Assembly: GCA_009782615.1 (NCBI GenBank)
Contig: WRIS01000001.1
Span: 124,001 to 188,000 of the forward strand
Reading direction: 5' to 3'
DNA: 64,000 nt
From: Eggerthellaceae bacterium
GTDB lineage: Bacteria; Actinomycetota; Coriobacteriia; Coriobacteriales; Eggerthellaceae
Shown: positions 42,856 to 51,829 of the stretch, piece by piece
How the letters are laid out: every line of letters begins with the position of its first letter
Position numbering within the stretch: position 1 is the first letter of the stretch
Notes under the pieces: model-generated
Database searches by the model: none
What the model was told of the DNA's origin: nothing
Seen by the model: only the letters and a program-made list of their open reading frames with translations
Made by a program: the position numbers and the translations under genes

Positions 42856-43488
42856 GTGTTTGTGCATTTAAGAAAATTGCCGATAGGTGGCATGTTCTGT
42901 CTTGCTTTAATGGTGGCGACTTTAGTGCTGTTGTCGGGCTGTGACCCTTTGTTTGGTGACGATTCCCGACCTTCACCCGTTGATGCAACACCCATTGCTG
43001 AACTCACTGACACACAAATTGAAAACCTCGAAGCTGCCTTAGAGGGCTTTCGTGACCTTGACTACATTATTCGTTTTGATGTTGAGGATAAAGAAATATC
43101 TAGGCGCTTAAGCAAAACATACGACCTTTACTGGCTGCAAAAAGAACCACACTCATTGCTGCTGGTATCGGTATCTGTCTTTAAGGACGAAGAAGAAGCC
43201 ATAAAGAGTTTTAATGGTTGGGTAGATTTCTACGACAAGGATGAAAGAAAATACACACTCATTTCAAACGACAACAACACCGATGCGCTCTTGTGTGATT
43301 CACGCATGATACGGGGATCGGATACTCTTTATCTTCCCGACTCGAAAAGACATATTAGCAGCATCGTGCGCTTGGGTAACACGACTATTACTTTGTTTGA
43401 GGACCAAGAACGCTACAATCTTGACAAAAACATATCCACTAAGTTCATCACGCAACTTTGTGAGATGGCAAAAGCCAAAAATCAATAA
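42856..43488 (+). CDS. Predicted lipoprotein of unknown function
   Basis: The 210-residue product has a signal peptide (about residues 8-29) with lipobox VLLSGC, then a charged soluble domain that I do not recognise. It contains a PDSKRHISSIVRLGNTTITLFE strand region. The GTG at 42856 follows AAAGGAGG by 5 bases and is preferred over the upstream TTG/ATG positions at 42814. It lies before the ftsK promoter region and may be its own unit. Nothing in the sequence suggests a catalytic site. Confidence 0.75.
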   Translation: MFVHLRKLPIGGMFCLALMVATLVLLSGCDPLFGDDSRPSPVDATPIAELTDTQIENLEAALEGFRDLDYIIRFDVEDKEISRRLSKTYDLYWLQKEPHSLLLVSVSVFKDEEEAIKSFNGWVDFYDKDERKYTLISNDNNTDALLCDSRMIRGSDTLYLPDSKRHISSIVRLGNTTITLFEDQERYNLDKNISTKFITQLCEMAKAKNQ

Positions 43489-43540
43489 GCGAACAGGCAA
43501 ACGTGTGCCAACCCCGCAATGCTGGATGCGTTCAAAACGG

Positions 43541-43585
43541 ACGTTTCGTGATGAGCGGGAGATATTCAAGAAACGTGCTCATCAC
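43541..43585. repeat. Interleaved inverted repeats upstream of ftsK
   Basis: ACGTTTC (43541-43547) is complementary to GAAACGT (43570-43576), and GTGATGAGC (43548-43556) to GCTCATCAC (43577-43585), all perfect. The order is A-B-A'-B', so the two hairpins exclude each other, with loops of 22 and 20 bases. The block ends 16 bases before the -10-like TATAAT at 43602. Confidence 0.85.
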
Positions 43586-43601
43586 AGCCGAAATCTTCGT
43601 C

Positions 43602-43607
43602 TATAAT
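43602..43607 (+). promoter_or_regulatory. Candidate -10 of ftsK
   Basis: TATAAT at 43602-43607, 50 bases before the ftsK GTG. No good -35 is visible at 16-18 bases; the region where it should lie overlaps the interleaved inverted repeats, which would fit control by an activator or repressor (inference). Confidence 0.45.
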
Positions 43608-43656
43608 AGAAAAAAATGAATAATGTAGCCTAAACGTAACACAAAGGAGCTTTTCT

Positions 43657-46197
43657 GTGGCTCAAAAAACAAGCAATGCCGCCAAGGCAAAACCGAAGAC
43701 AAGCGGCACCAAACAAGCCCGCAAGACAAACAGCAAGACCACCAGCAAAACAAAGGCGGTAAGTCCTGCTGAAAAGTCGGCGCAAAAGGGTAAAAACCCT
43801 CGCGCCGAACAAGAACGCGAAGCACCGCGTTTCTTTGATGAGCGCACCCGCCGCGACATTTCGGCAGTAGTGTTTGCTCTTCTTGCGATTGTGGTCTTTG
43901 TTGTAGCGGTTATTCCTTCAGACGCGCTGGTCACTTCCTTTATTTCAAATATGATGCATGTTGTCTTTGGCTTGGGTGCTTATATCTTGCCTTTCGTGTT
44001 TCTTATTATTGGTGCAAGTTTCCTTATCCGCTTCGAGAAAACGCACGTTGTGGCGCGGGTGTCGGTGGGGCTTACCATAATATTTGTTGCTCTCTTGGTT
44101 TTGCTGGCGCTTTTCACCCCCGATGCCACCATAAAAATCGCGAATCTTTTTGAGGCTGAACATCTAGTGGCGCATGGTGGATACATCGGCGCAGGCATCG
44201 CGTGGGCAGGCTTGACCTTATTTGGTCAGGTGATATCGGTTATTATCGGCATTGGCATTATTATTGCAGGCTTGGTTATCATCGGGCTTTCCCTTTCGAA
44301 GTTTGTCGAAAAACTGCAGGAACGGCGCGCCTTGGCGCAAGACGAAACCACCGCCCTTGACAGTCCGCCGTATCTCGCAAACATCAAACGCCAAAAATCG
44401 TCACCGATCTACAACGCGGCGGCTCCTACCAATGTGTTGCCGCGCGGAAAAAAGCCCCATCGGGCAACCGCATCGCTTGGACGCCGCTCGGGGATTCCCG
44501 AACCTGCCTTTGATGACGCCGCTTTCGAGGGGGCAGAAGAACTCTATGCTCCTCAGGGCAAAAACCAAGCCATCACCAGAAAGCTTGGCCGCAAAAGTGA
44601 AAAGACTGCAAACGGTTCACCAAAAACAGCATCTTCTTCGTCGGCTTCTTCACGACAAGCAAGTGCTAGCACTGCGGTGTTGGCAACGCCAAATCCTCAG
44701 GTTGGTTTTGAACTTCCCGCCATGAACCTTTTGATGAAATCCCCTGGCAAGACCTTTGGTGGGGCAAGCGCCGAAGAATTGAAGCAAACGGCGATGTGTC
44801 TGCAAGAAACGCTGGAGGACTTCGGGATTTTGGCTTCGGTGGTCGGTTGGGTGGCAGGGCCTACGGTCACCTTGTTCAAGGTTGACCTTCCCTCGGGCGT
44901 GCGCGTGAGCCGCGTGACGGCTCTTGAGGACGACATCGCACTCGCCCTTGCGGCACCAGGCGTGCGCATTTTCGCCCCGATTCCTGGTACGAATTATGTG
45001 GGCATCGAAGTTCCCAACCACGCACGCAAAAATGTGCTGTTGGGTGATGTGCTCGCTCATGCACCTGCAGGGCCCTTACAAATTGCTATCGGCATGGACG
45101 TTGAAGGGGAGCCTATCATTTCCGATTTGGCGAAAATGCCGCATTTGCTTATCGGTGGCACCACGGGTTCGGGTAAATCGGTGTCGATTAACGCCATGGT
45201 CATGTCCATTCTTATGCGGGCAACGCCTGCTGAAGTACGCTTGATTATGATAGACCCCAAGCGGGTTGAATTCACGCCCTACAACGGCATTCCGCATCTT
45301 TACGTGCCCGTGGTTACCGAACCGCGCGAAGCGGCAAGTGTTCTTTCTTGGGGAGTTGCCGAAATGGAGAGGCGTCTCAAAGTCTTTTCGGGGGCTGGTG
45401 CTCGCAACATCGGACAGTACAACGCAAAAGTTCAGCAAGGCTCACTTGCTGAAGACCAGGCAACTGAGATGCCCTATATCGTTATCGTTATCGACGAACT
45501 TGCCGACCTTATGATGAATGTGGGTAAGGAAGTGGAATACTCCATATCGCGCATTGCCCAGCTTGCACGTGCCGCGGGAATCCACCTTATTGTGGCAACG
45601 CAGCGCCCCTCAACCAACGTTGTTACGGGACTCATCAAGGCAAACATCACCAACCGCATTGCGTTCAATGTTGCTTCAGGCATCGATTCTCGGGTTGTTT
45701 TGGATACTCCAGGTGCTGAAAACCTCATCGGCAATGGGGACTTGCTTCTTTCTAAACCCGAATTAGCAAAGCCGCAGCGCGTTCAAGGGTGCTTCGTTTC
45801 CGAAGAAGAAATCAACGCGGTTGTCGAATGTTTGAAAAACCAAGGAGAACCTGAATATCACTCAGAAATCCTTAAAACCAATCTCATTACGCTTGGTTCG
45901 CAAAGTGTTGAAGGGGGCGGCGCGGGAAGTTTTGGAAGCGATGATCCACTTATCTGGGAAGCCGCCGAAATCGTTGTTTCGACCGCTCTTGGTTCAACTT
46001 CTAATATTCAACGCCGATTGAAAGTTGGATATTCGCGCGCAGGGCGTATAATGGATATGTTAGAGGAGAAGGGGGTAGTAGGACCGCCGAATGGTTCGAA
46101 GCCTCGGGAAGTATTAGTAGACGACATTGAACTAGAATCCCTCAAGGTTTTTGAGGCACAAGACACTGACGGCGTGCAATCGTTTGCAGAGGAGTGA
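43657..46197 (+). CDS. ftsK: DNA translocase FtsK
   Basis: Septal DNA pump that clears chromosomes at division. The 846-residue protein has a Lys/Ala-rich N-terminus, four membrane helices (about 68-220), a variable linker, and the motor with Walker A GGTTGSGKSVS near residue 500 and Walker B YIVIVIDELADLMM near 607. A C-terminal winged-helix gamma domain (STSNIQRRLKVGYSRAGRIMDMLE) ends it. The start is GTG 43657 with AAAGGAG upstream. It is followed by the RodZ-like gene, as often in Actinomycetota. Confidence 0.96.
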   Translation: MAQKTSNAAKAKPKTSGTKQARKTNSKTTSKTKAVSPAEKSAQKGKNPRAEQEREAPRFFDERTRRDISAVVFALLAIVVFVVAVIPSDALVTSFISNMMHVVFGLGAYILPFVFLIIGASFLIRFEKTHVVARVSVGLTIIFVALLVLLALFTPDATIKIANLFEAEHLVAHGGYIGAGIAWAGLTLFGQVISVIIGIGIIIAGLVIIGLSLSKFVEKLQERRALAQDETTALDSPPYLANIKRQKSSPIYNAAAPTNVLPRGKKPHRATASLGRRSGIPEPAFDDAAFEGAEELYAPQGKNQAITRKLGRKSEKTANGSPKTASSSSASSRQASASTAVLATPNPQVGFELPAMNLLMKSPGKTFGGASAEELKQTAMCLQETLEDFGILASVVGWVAGPTVTLFKVDLPSGVRVSRVTALEDDIALALAAPGVRIFAPIPGTNYVGIEVPNHARKNVLLGDVLAHAPAGPLQIAIGMDVEGEPIISDLAKMPHLLIGGTTGSGKSVSINAMVMSILMRATPAEVRLIMIDPKRVEFTPYNGIPHLYVPVVTEPREAASVLSWGVAEMERRLKVFSGAGARNIGQYNAKVQQGSLAEDQATEMPYIVIVIDELADLMMNVGKEVEYSISRIAQLARAAGIHLIVATQRPSTNVVTGLIKANITNRIAFNVASGIDSRVVLDTPGAENLIGNGDLLLSKPELAKPQRVQGCFVSEEEINAVVECLKNQGEPEYHSEILKTNLITLGSQSVEGGGAGSFGSDDPLIWEAAEIVVSTALGSTSNIQRRLKVGYSRAGRIMDMLEEKGVVGPPNGSKPREVLVDDIELESLKVFEAQDTDGVQSFAEE

Positions 46198-46201
46198 CGA
46201 T

Positions 46202-47326
46202 ATGGCACAGGTGAGTTTTGGCACAATCCTTCGCAAAGAACGCGAACGGCAAGGCTATGACCTTCTTGCGGTCGCTAAAAGACTAAGGATTCGCCCCGAC
46301 ATTTTGCGCTCAATCGAATCGAGCGATTTCGATTCTATGCCGCCACGGGGCTATGCCCGCAATATGGTGAACGCCTACGCACGTTTCCTCGGACTCAATC
46401 CAACTGAAGTTACTCGTTTGTATCTTGATGAAGCATACGCCCGTCAGGTTCAACATGCGCGTTCTGCTCCGCAGTCGATGAGCGCGCCCATAAAAAGCAT
46501 TGACACAACGCCCCTATCTGCACCCTCGCGACCTGGGGGAATTCCTCGTCAAGACACCTCTTCAGAGCGACAGTTTGTCGAAAACGACCGCGGTTCGTCA
46601 CGCACCTTGTATGTAGACGATCGCAGCGGTCGCTACCGCCGCCCTGATCAAGAACGTGTTTATTCAGAAGAGCGCGCCCATCGTTCGATGCGCTCAGCCG
46701 TTCCCGAAACTCAGTACACGAACTTTTACGCAGGACCAAAAGCGGGGGGAGATTTGCTCGCGCGTTTGCCCGTAATTGCGCTGGGTGCGCTGGTGCTTGC
46801 GCTCGTGGTGCTGTTGGTGTTTTTCCTCTTCTTCAACAAAAAGGATTCCGACGGCGACATTGTCAGCGTTCCTGTTACGGGAGTAAGCAGCGGCGAAGAT
46901 GGTCAAGCGGTGCTTGTCCCGCCGACAAAGACGATTTTCAAGTATGAAGTCGCCGATGGCGAAGATGCTTGGATTGAGGTATACGTTAACGATGAAGCGC
47001 TTGAAGCATCGGTTGTTTCAGGGCCTGCCAACAAGAGGTTTGACGTCACGACTACGCTGCGTCTTGTTACGGCGCGACCCGATGCGGTCAAGGTGTTTGT
47101 TGATGACGAAGAAGTGGGGCTTACCAACGATGACGGACAATGGACGATAACGGTGAGTTTCCCTGTTGAACTCGCGAAATGGATGGCTGCTCATCCGCAG
47201 GTTTCTTCGCCTGGCGCCGATGGCACAGGCGGCAACGCCACAGGAGCTGACGGGCAAGGGGCAGGTGCGGATAACGCCCAAGCGGCAACGGGCAGTGCGG
47301 GAAATACTGCTGGCGGCAATGCCTAG
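46202..47326 (+). CDS. RodZ-like HTH/DUF4115 membrane protein
   Basis: The 374-residue protein has an N-terminal HTH of the HTH_25/RodZ type (FGTILRKERERQGYDLLAVAKRLRIRPDILRSIES, residues 6-40), an Arg/Ser-rich linker, a membrane helix at about 184-206, and an exported DUF4115 domain (about 235-325). It ends in a Gly/Ala/Asn-rich tail. RodZ links MreB to the wall machinery, but without mreB in view the cell-shape role is inferred. GAGGAG precedes ATG 46202, four bases after the ftsK stop. Confidence 0.88.
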   Translation: MAQVSFGTILRKERERQGYDLLAVAKRLRIRPDILRSIESSDFDSMPPRGYARNMVNAYARFLGLNPTEVTRLYLDEAYARQVQHARSAPQSMSAPIKSIDTTPLSAPSRPGGIPRQDTSSERQFVENDRGSSRTLYVDDRSGRYRRPDQERVYSEERAHRSMRSAVPETQYTNFYAGPKAGGDLLARLPVIALGALVLALVVLLVFFLFFNKKDSDGDIVSVPVTGVSSGEDGQAVLVPPTKTIFKYEVADGEDAWIEVYVNDEALEASVVSGPANKRFDVTTTLRLVTARPDAVKVFVDDEEVGLTNDDGQWTITVSFPVELAKWMAAHPQVSSPGADGTGGNATGADGQGAGADNAQAATGSAGNTAGGNA

Positions 47327-47356
47327 AAAATATAGTATTGGTGAAAGGTGAACTGA

Positions 47357-47854
47357 ATGGCAAAAGAGTCAAGTTTTGATGTTGTGTCGACGGTTGATAT
47401 GCAAGAAGTCGACAACGCGTTTAATCAGACAAAAAAAGAACTCGTACAACGATACGACCTCAAAGATTCAGGCGCCGACATTAGCCTTGATAAGTCGGGC
47501 AAGACAATTACCGTTTCTGCTCCGAGTGATTTTGTGGCACGGCAGGTAATCGACGTGCTTTCTTCAAAAATTATCAAACGCGGGATTGACCTTAAAGCAT
47601 TGAATTGGGGGGCTCCCATTGCTGCTACGGGACAAAGCGTGCGCATGGTGGCTCAGATAATTGACGGCATCGAAAAAGAACTGGCGAGCAAGATAAACAA
47701 GGATATCAAAGCCGAAAAATTCAAAGTAAAGGTGCAGATAGAAGGTGATAAACTCCGAGTGTTCTCAGCATCGAGAGATGCCTTGCAAGAGGTTATCACT
47801 TTCGTTAAAGAACACGACTACGGCCAACCACTCCAGTTCGTGAACTATCGCTGA
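47357..47854 (+). CDS. YajQ family nucleotide-binding protein
   Basis: Cytoplasmic protein of the UPF0234/YajQ family, two ferredoxin-like domains, shown to bind RNA or cyclic di-GMP in some species. The 165-residue protein has SSFDVVSTVDMQEVDNAFNQ at the start, ELVQRYDLK near residue 29, RGIDLKALNWG near 76 and SASRDALQEVI near 137. AAAGGTG precedes ATG 47357. It sits between the RodZ-like gene and rimO and has no obvious functional link with either. Confidence 0.94.
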   Translation: MAKESSFDVVSTVDMQEVDNAFNQTKKELVQRYDLKDSGADISLDKSGKTITVSAPSDFVARQVIDVLSSKIIKRGIDLKALNWGAPIAATGQSVRMVAQIIDGIEKELASKINKDIKAEKFKVKVQIEGDKLRVFSASRDALQEVITFVKEHDYGQPLQFVNYR

Positions 47855-47900
47855 GTGCTTTTTTGCACTATGTTGCCGACCCGTATTTTCCGATAATTCA

Positions 47901-49277
47901 ATGACCTCGTTTTCCTCAGAAGGACTTTTGCCCCCGCACAGTTTTGTGGGCGGCAAGAGGCCTGCAATCGCTTTCATAACGCTTGGTTGCGCCAAAAACG
48001 AAGCGGATTCTTCTCACATGCACGAAAAAGTTTCTGCTGCAGGTTTTTCGGTGAGCGAAGATGTGGCTGCGTGCGATGTGGTTATTGTCAACACCTGTTC
48101 ATTTATCCAAGCGGCAACCGAAGAAAGCATTGAAGCGATATTAGATATTGCGGAATTGGATGCGGTGCGCGAGGGCAAAACAAAACTCATCGTCGCAGGT
48201 TGTATGCCTGCGCGTTACGGGACCGAACTTGAAGAGGAATTGGGAGAGGTGTGCGCCTTTGTCCCTTGTGACAAAGAAGGCGACATCGTTGAAATTATTG
48301 GTAAGGCCTTAGGGATTGAAGCGTCGCAAGGAATACAAGGAGTACAAGGGGCTCAAGGTGTGCTTGATAAAGCTGCAGAAAAGCGCGCGAGACCTGACAA
48401 GCCCTGGGCTTACGTAAAACTTTCTGAAGGATGCGACCGCTTTTGTTCCTATTGCACGATACCGCTTATTCGCGGAAGGTATCACAGCTTTCCTTTCGAA
48501 GTAATAGCAAACGAAGTAGCGCGAGTTGTTGAACACGGTGCGAAAGAAGTGGTTTTCATCGCCCAAGATAGCGGCAGGTGGGGTAGTGATCTTCCCGACA
48601 AACAAAGCCTTGCCACGTTGCTTGAAGCCTTTGCAAGGCGCTATTGCGATATCTGGTTTCGCGTCATGTATGTGCAACCCGAAGGTGTCACCAAAGAATT
48701 GCTCGACGTGATGGCTGCTCATGATAATATTTGCAGCTATCTTGACATCCCTTTGCAACACGTTGATGCCGACCTTCTCCAGGCGATGAACCGAACAGGT
48801 TCCTATCGAGAATTTCGCGATTTGCTTGCCCTTATTCGCCTGCGTATTCCTGATATTACCGTGCGGACGACCCTTATTGCGGGATTCCCGAATGAAAGCG
48901 AAGAAGCGCATCAGGCACTTTGCGATTTTGTCGAAGAAGCCGCCTTTGATTATGTGGGGGTTTTTCCCTATTCGCGCGAGGACAACACCAAAGCCGCTTC
49001 GCTTCCCAATCAGCTTGATGAGGACACGAAACTTGCTCGCGCCCAAAAAATTCGCGATATTGCCGATGCGGTCAGTGTGGCACGCGTTGCGCAGCGTATC
49101 GGGAAAACGTATGCGGTGCTTGTGTGCGGGCACGAAGAGGACGGGCAGCTTTACGGGCGCGCCCAGTGTCAAGCGCCTGATGTGGATGGTGTTGTATATC
49201 TTGAGCGCGGTGAAGTGGGAGAGGTGCTTTGCGTTACTATAAACGATACATTGCTCTACGAAATGGAAGGTGCATAA
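47901..49277 (+). CDS. rimO: Ribosomal protein S12 methylthiotransferase RimO
   Basis: Radical SAM enzyme that methylthiolates Asp88 of S12. The 458-residue protein has MTTase cysteines in LGCAKNEADS near residue 29, NTCSFI near 66 and AGCMPAR near 98, then CDRFCSYC near 178, the RimO-type DIPLQHVD near 284 and a C-terminal TRAM domain. A Gln/Gly repeat (SQGIQGVQGAQG, residues 142-153) lies in the linker. The first 20 residues before PAIAFITLGC are extra; GTG 47944 is an alternative start. There is no ribosome-binding site at ATG 47901. Confidence 0.92.
   Translation: MTSFSSEGLLPPHSFVGGKRPAIAFITLGCAKNEADSSHMHEKVSAAGFSVSEDVAACDVVIVNTCSFIQAATEESIEAILDIAELDAVREGKTKLIVAGCMPARYGTELEEELGEVCAFVPCDKEGDIVEIIGKALGIEASQGIQGVQGAQGVLDKAAEKRARPDKPWAYVKLSEGCDRFCSYCTIPLIRGRYHSFPFEVIANEVARVVEHGAKEVVFIAQDSGRWGSDLPDKQSLATLLEAFARRYCDIWFRVMYVQPEGVTKELLDVMAAHDNICSYLDIPLQHVDADLLQAMNRTGSYREFRDLLALIRLRIPDITVRTTLIAGFPNESEEAHQALCDFVEEAAFDYVGVFPYSREDNTKAASLPNQLDEDTKLARAQKIRDIADAVSVARVAQRIGKTYAVLVCGHEEDGQLYGRAQCQAPDVDGVVYLERGEVGEVLCVTINDTLLYEMEGA
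48327..48362 (+). repeat. 9-bp in-frame repeat in rimO
   Basis: CAAGGAATA, CAAGGAGTA, CAAGGGGCT, CAAGGTGTG: four 9-base units encoding QGI, QGV, QGA, QGV in the linker between the MTTase and radical SAM domains. Confidence 0.75.
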
Positions 49278-49283
49278 GGCTTT

Positions 49284-50477
49284 ATGGCAACAAATCGGCT
49301 AACGGATAAGCAGAAATCTTCAGAACAAGTATGGACTCCCGCAAACGTGGTCACCTTGCTGCGTATCTGTGGTGTGCCGCTATTTGTGGTCGCTCTGTTA
49401 AGCTCATGGCCCACACTTTTCCCCCTTTGGCACAACGCAGAAGTATGGCAAACATGGGTTGCTGTCGGGATTTTTGTCATCCTTGCAGGAACCGATGGGC
49501 TGGATGGCTACCTTGCGCGTAGTCGTGGTGAGGTAACGAATTTTGGAAAATTCGTTGACCCGCTTGCCGATAAGATATTGGTCGCGGCAGCCCTACTTGC
49601 CCTGATTGAGCTTGGCGTGTTGCCTTCGTGGGTAGCATTGGTTATTCTTACGCGTGAATTTATCGTATCGGGCATTCGTATGCTTGCAGCATCTCAAGGA
49701 GTGGTTATTGCCGCAAGCTGGTACGGGAAGTTGAAAACGGTTTCTCAAATTTTTGCGATTTTCTTGTTTATCATCAAAGATTCCGCGCCTATACTTGAAC
49801 TATCGCCGCAGGTAAACAACGTGATTTCGATTGTTGCTTGGACGGTCATGCTAATTGCTTTGGCGCTGACCATACTTTCCCTCATCGACTATTTTGTGAA
49901 AGCGAAACCCCTACTCGGTTTCGGCGGCTCTTCGAAGGGGCTCGAAGCCTCGCGCGCAAACAATGCAGGCGGCACCGACGCGCGTGTTGCTACCGATGAT
50001 GGGTCGCTCAACGAACTGGCGCAGCGAGTTGTTGAGGCAGCACGCGCAAAAAATCAGCGTATAGGGTGTGCCGAAAGCTGTACGGGTGGTTTGATTGCGG
50101 GTACGATTACCAGCGTGTCGGGAAGCTCTGAGGTTTTCGCAGGGGGCATCGTCAGCTATTCAAATGCGGTAAAAGAAACGAACCTGGGTGTTTCGCCTGT
50201 CGTGCTTGCAAACTTTGGCGCAGTAAGTAAAGAAGTGGCATGCGAAATGGCTCAAGGTGCTCGCCGTGTTCTTGGAGTTGATGTCGCAGTTGCGGTAACT
50301 GGCATAGCGGGTCCTGAAGGGGGAAGCGTAGAAAAACCGATTGGTACGGTGTGGATAGCCGTTTCCCACCAAGAAGAAGTTGTAGCCGAGCGCTATCTTT
50401 TTGAGGGCGACCGAGAACAAGTACGCGCCCAAAGTGTTGCACGCGCGCTTGCCTTAGTACTGGACGTTTTGCAATAG
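49284..50477 (+). CDS. Fusion: phosphatidylglycerophosphate synthase + CinA C-terminal amidase
   Basis: One 397-residue frame joins two usually separate proteins. Residues 1-210 are PgsA (CDP-alcohol phosphotransferase with several membrane helices and the signature DGLDGYLARSRGEVTNFG, then KFVDPLADK, near 74-102). After a linker rich in Ala, Gly and Ser (about 212-240), residues 245-397 are CinA-C/PncC nicotinamide-mononucleotide amidase (CAESCTGGLIAGTIT, FAGGIVSYSNAVK, VTGIAGPEGGS). There is no stop or frameshift between them. In other Actinomycetota pgsA and cinA are neighbours before recA, so a fusion is credible. The amidase would face the cytoplasm. Confidence 0.93.
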   Translation: MATNRLTDKQKSSEQVWTPANVVTLLRICGVPLFVVALLSSWPTLFPLWHNAEVWQTWVAVGIFVILAGTDGLDGYLARSRGEVTNFGKFVDPLADKILVAAALLALIELGVLPSWVALVILTREFIVSGIRMLAASQGVVIAASWYGKLKTVSQIFAIFLFIIKDSAPILELSPQVNNVISIVAWTVMLIALALTILSLIDYFVKAKPLLGFGGSSKGLEASRANNAGGTDARVATDDGSLNELAQRVVEAARAKNQRIGCAESCTGGLIAGTITSVSGSSEVFAGGIVSYSNAVKETNLGVSPVVLANFGAVSKEVACEMAQGARRVLGVDVAVAVTGIAGPEGGSVEKPIGTVWIAVSHQEEVVAERYLFEGDREQVRAQSVARALALVLDVLQ

Positions 50478-50780
50478 GTGTCCGACACTGACAGCTTTTT
50501 GTAGACAACACATCGCTTTTATGGCGCATCCGTATCAAAACCGCGTTTTATTCTTGGCGAAAGTATCGCAGCTTTATGTTTGATACGCATTGAATCCATG
50601 AGAGATTTTTGTTTGATTCGTGTCAGGCTTTTATACACATTTCATCTAAGTTCTGCCATCAAAACTAGGTAATATAACAAATTGTGAATTTTGATAAATG
50701 CTCTTGACGAACAAACAAATGTTCGTACAATAGTATATGTCTTAAATGTTGCATATGCGGACTCTATAAGGAGAATCTAC
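50478..50780 (+). other. Intergenic region before recA, no gene seen
   Basis: This 303-base stretch holds no credible coding frame. It contains a perfect 9-base inverted repeat CGTATCAAA (50531-50539)/TTTGATACG (50579-50587) and looser copies of TTTGAT(A/T)CG nearby, then the recA promoter with its SOS box at 50704-50731. Confidence 0.6.
50704..50731 (+). promoter_or_regulatory. recA promoter with SOS (LexA) box in the spacer
   Basis: TTGACG (50704-50709), 16-base spacer, TACAAT (50726-50731). The spacer contains CAAACAAATGTTCG (50712-50725), matching the Bacillus-type SOS box CGAACATATGTTCG at 12 of 14. LexA bound here would block RNA polymerase directly. Confidence 0.85.
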
Positions 50781-51827
50781 ATGAACGAGGAAAAAGAAAA
50801 GATACTGAAGCTTACCACCGATCAAATCGAAAGCAAGTTCGGTCAAGGCTCTATCATGAAACTAGGGGAAGATTCAACGCATTTGGGAATTGGTGTTATT
50901 CCCACGGGGGCACTGCCGCTTGACATGGCTCTCGGCATCGGTGGGGTTCCCCGCGGGCGCATTGTTGAAGTGTTCGGCCCCGAATCAAGCGGCAAGACTA
51001 CGCTTGCCTTACAGATTCTCGCCGAAGCCCAGGCGCTGGGGGGAGTCGTTGCCTTTATCGACGCAGAACACGCGCTTGACCCCGTCTATGCAGCACGCAT
51101 CGGAGTCGACATCAACGAAGTGCTGATTTCTCAACCCGACACGGGCGAACAAGCCCTCGAGATTTGCGATATGTTAATCCGCAGCAACGCAATTGACTGC
51201 ATTGTTATCGACTCGGTTGCAGCCCTTGTTCCTAAGGCGGAAATAGAAGGTGAAATCGGGGATGCGAGCATTGGGCTTCAGGCGCGCCTCATGTCACAAG
51301 CGCTGCGCAAACTTGCAGGTTCTCTGTCTCGATCAAACACTACCTGCATCTTCATCAACCAACTGCGTGAAAAAATAGGCGTCATGTTTGGAAGCCCTGA
51401 AACGACAACAGGCGGGCGTGCTCTGAAATTTTTCTCAAGCGTGCGCCTCGACATTCGCAAGGCTGACACCATTAAAAAAGAAAGCGAAATCGTCGGCAAT
51501 CGGGTGCGCGTAAAGGTTGTCAAGAACAAAGTCGCGCCGCCATTTCGCCAGGCTGAATTTGACCTTATGTATGGGGAAGGCATATCGCGCGAAGGCTGTG
51601 TGGTAGATATGGGTGTTGAAGCGGGAATCGTGAAGAAAAGCGGGGCGTGGTATACCTATGGCGAAGAAAGGCTTGGGCAGGGGCGTGAAGCGGCGAAGGC
51701 GTTCATGAAAAGCAATCCTGATTTGTGCCATGAAATAGAACTGAAGGTGCGCGAAGCCTTTGATATACCGTTTGTTGCGAACTTATCTGAAGAAGAAGCA
51801 TCCAAGAAGAAAAGTGCTGCGAAATAA
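50781..51827 (+). CDS. recA: Recombinase RecA
   Basis: Strand-exchange protein and co-protease for LexA cleavage. The 348-residue protein has GPESSGKT at 66-73, [12 protein letters not shown] near 90, [17 protein letters not shown] near 145, the L2-adjacent [20 protein letters not shown] near 193 and [20 protein letters not shown] fixes ATG 50781; the longer frame upstream passes through the promoter. recX follows after 2 bases and a terminator lies at 52474. Confidence 0.98.
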   Translation: MNEEKEKILKLTTDQIESKFGQGSIMKLGEDSTHLGIGVIPTGALPLDMALGIGGVPRGRIVEVFGPESSGKTTLALQILAEAQALGGVVAFIDAEHALDPVYAARIGVDINEVLISQPDTGEQALEICDMLIRSNAIDCIVIDSVAALVPKAEIEGEIGDASIGLQARLMSQALRKLAGSLSRSNTTCIFINQLREKIGVMFGSPETTTGGRALKFFSSVRLDIRKADTIKKESEIVGNRVRVKVVKNKVAPPFRQAEFDLMYGEGISREGCVVDMGVEAGIVKKSGAWYTYGEERLGQGREAAKAFMKSNPDLCHEIELKVREAFDIPFVANLSEEEASKKKSAAK

Positions 51828-51829
51828 TC

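Noticed and set aside
43541-43585. H-type pseudoknot upstream of ftsK
   Set aside because: The two stems would need linking loops of zero length across 7 and 9 pairs, which is not sterically reasonable; alternative hairpins or a DNA site are more likely.
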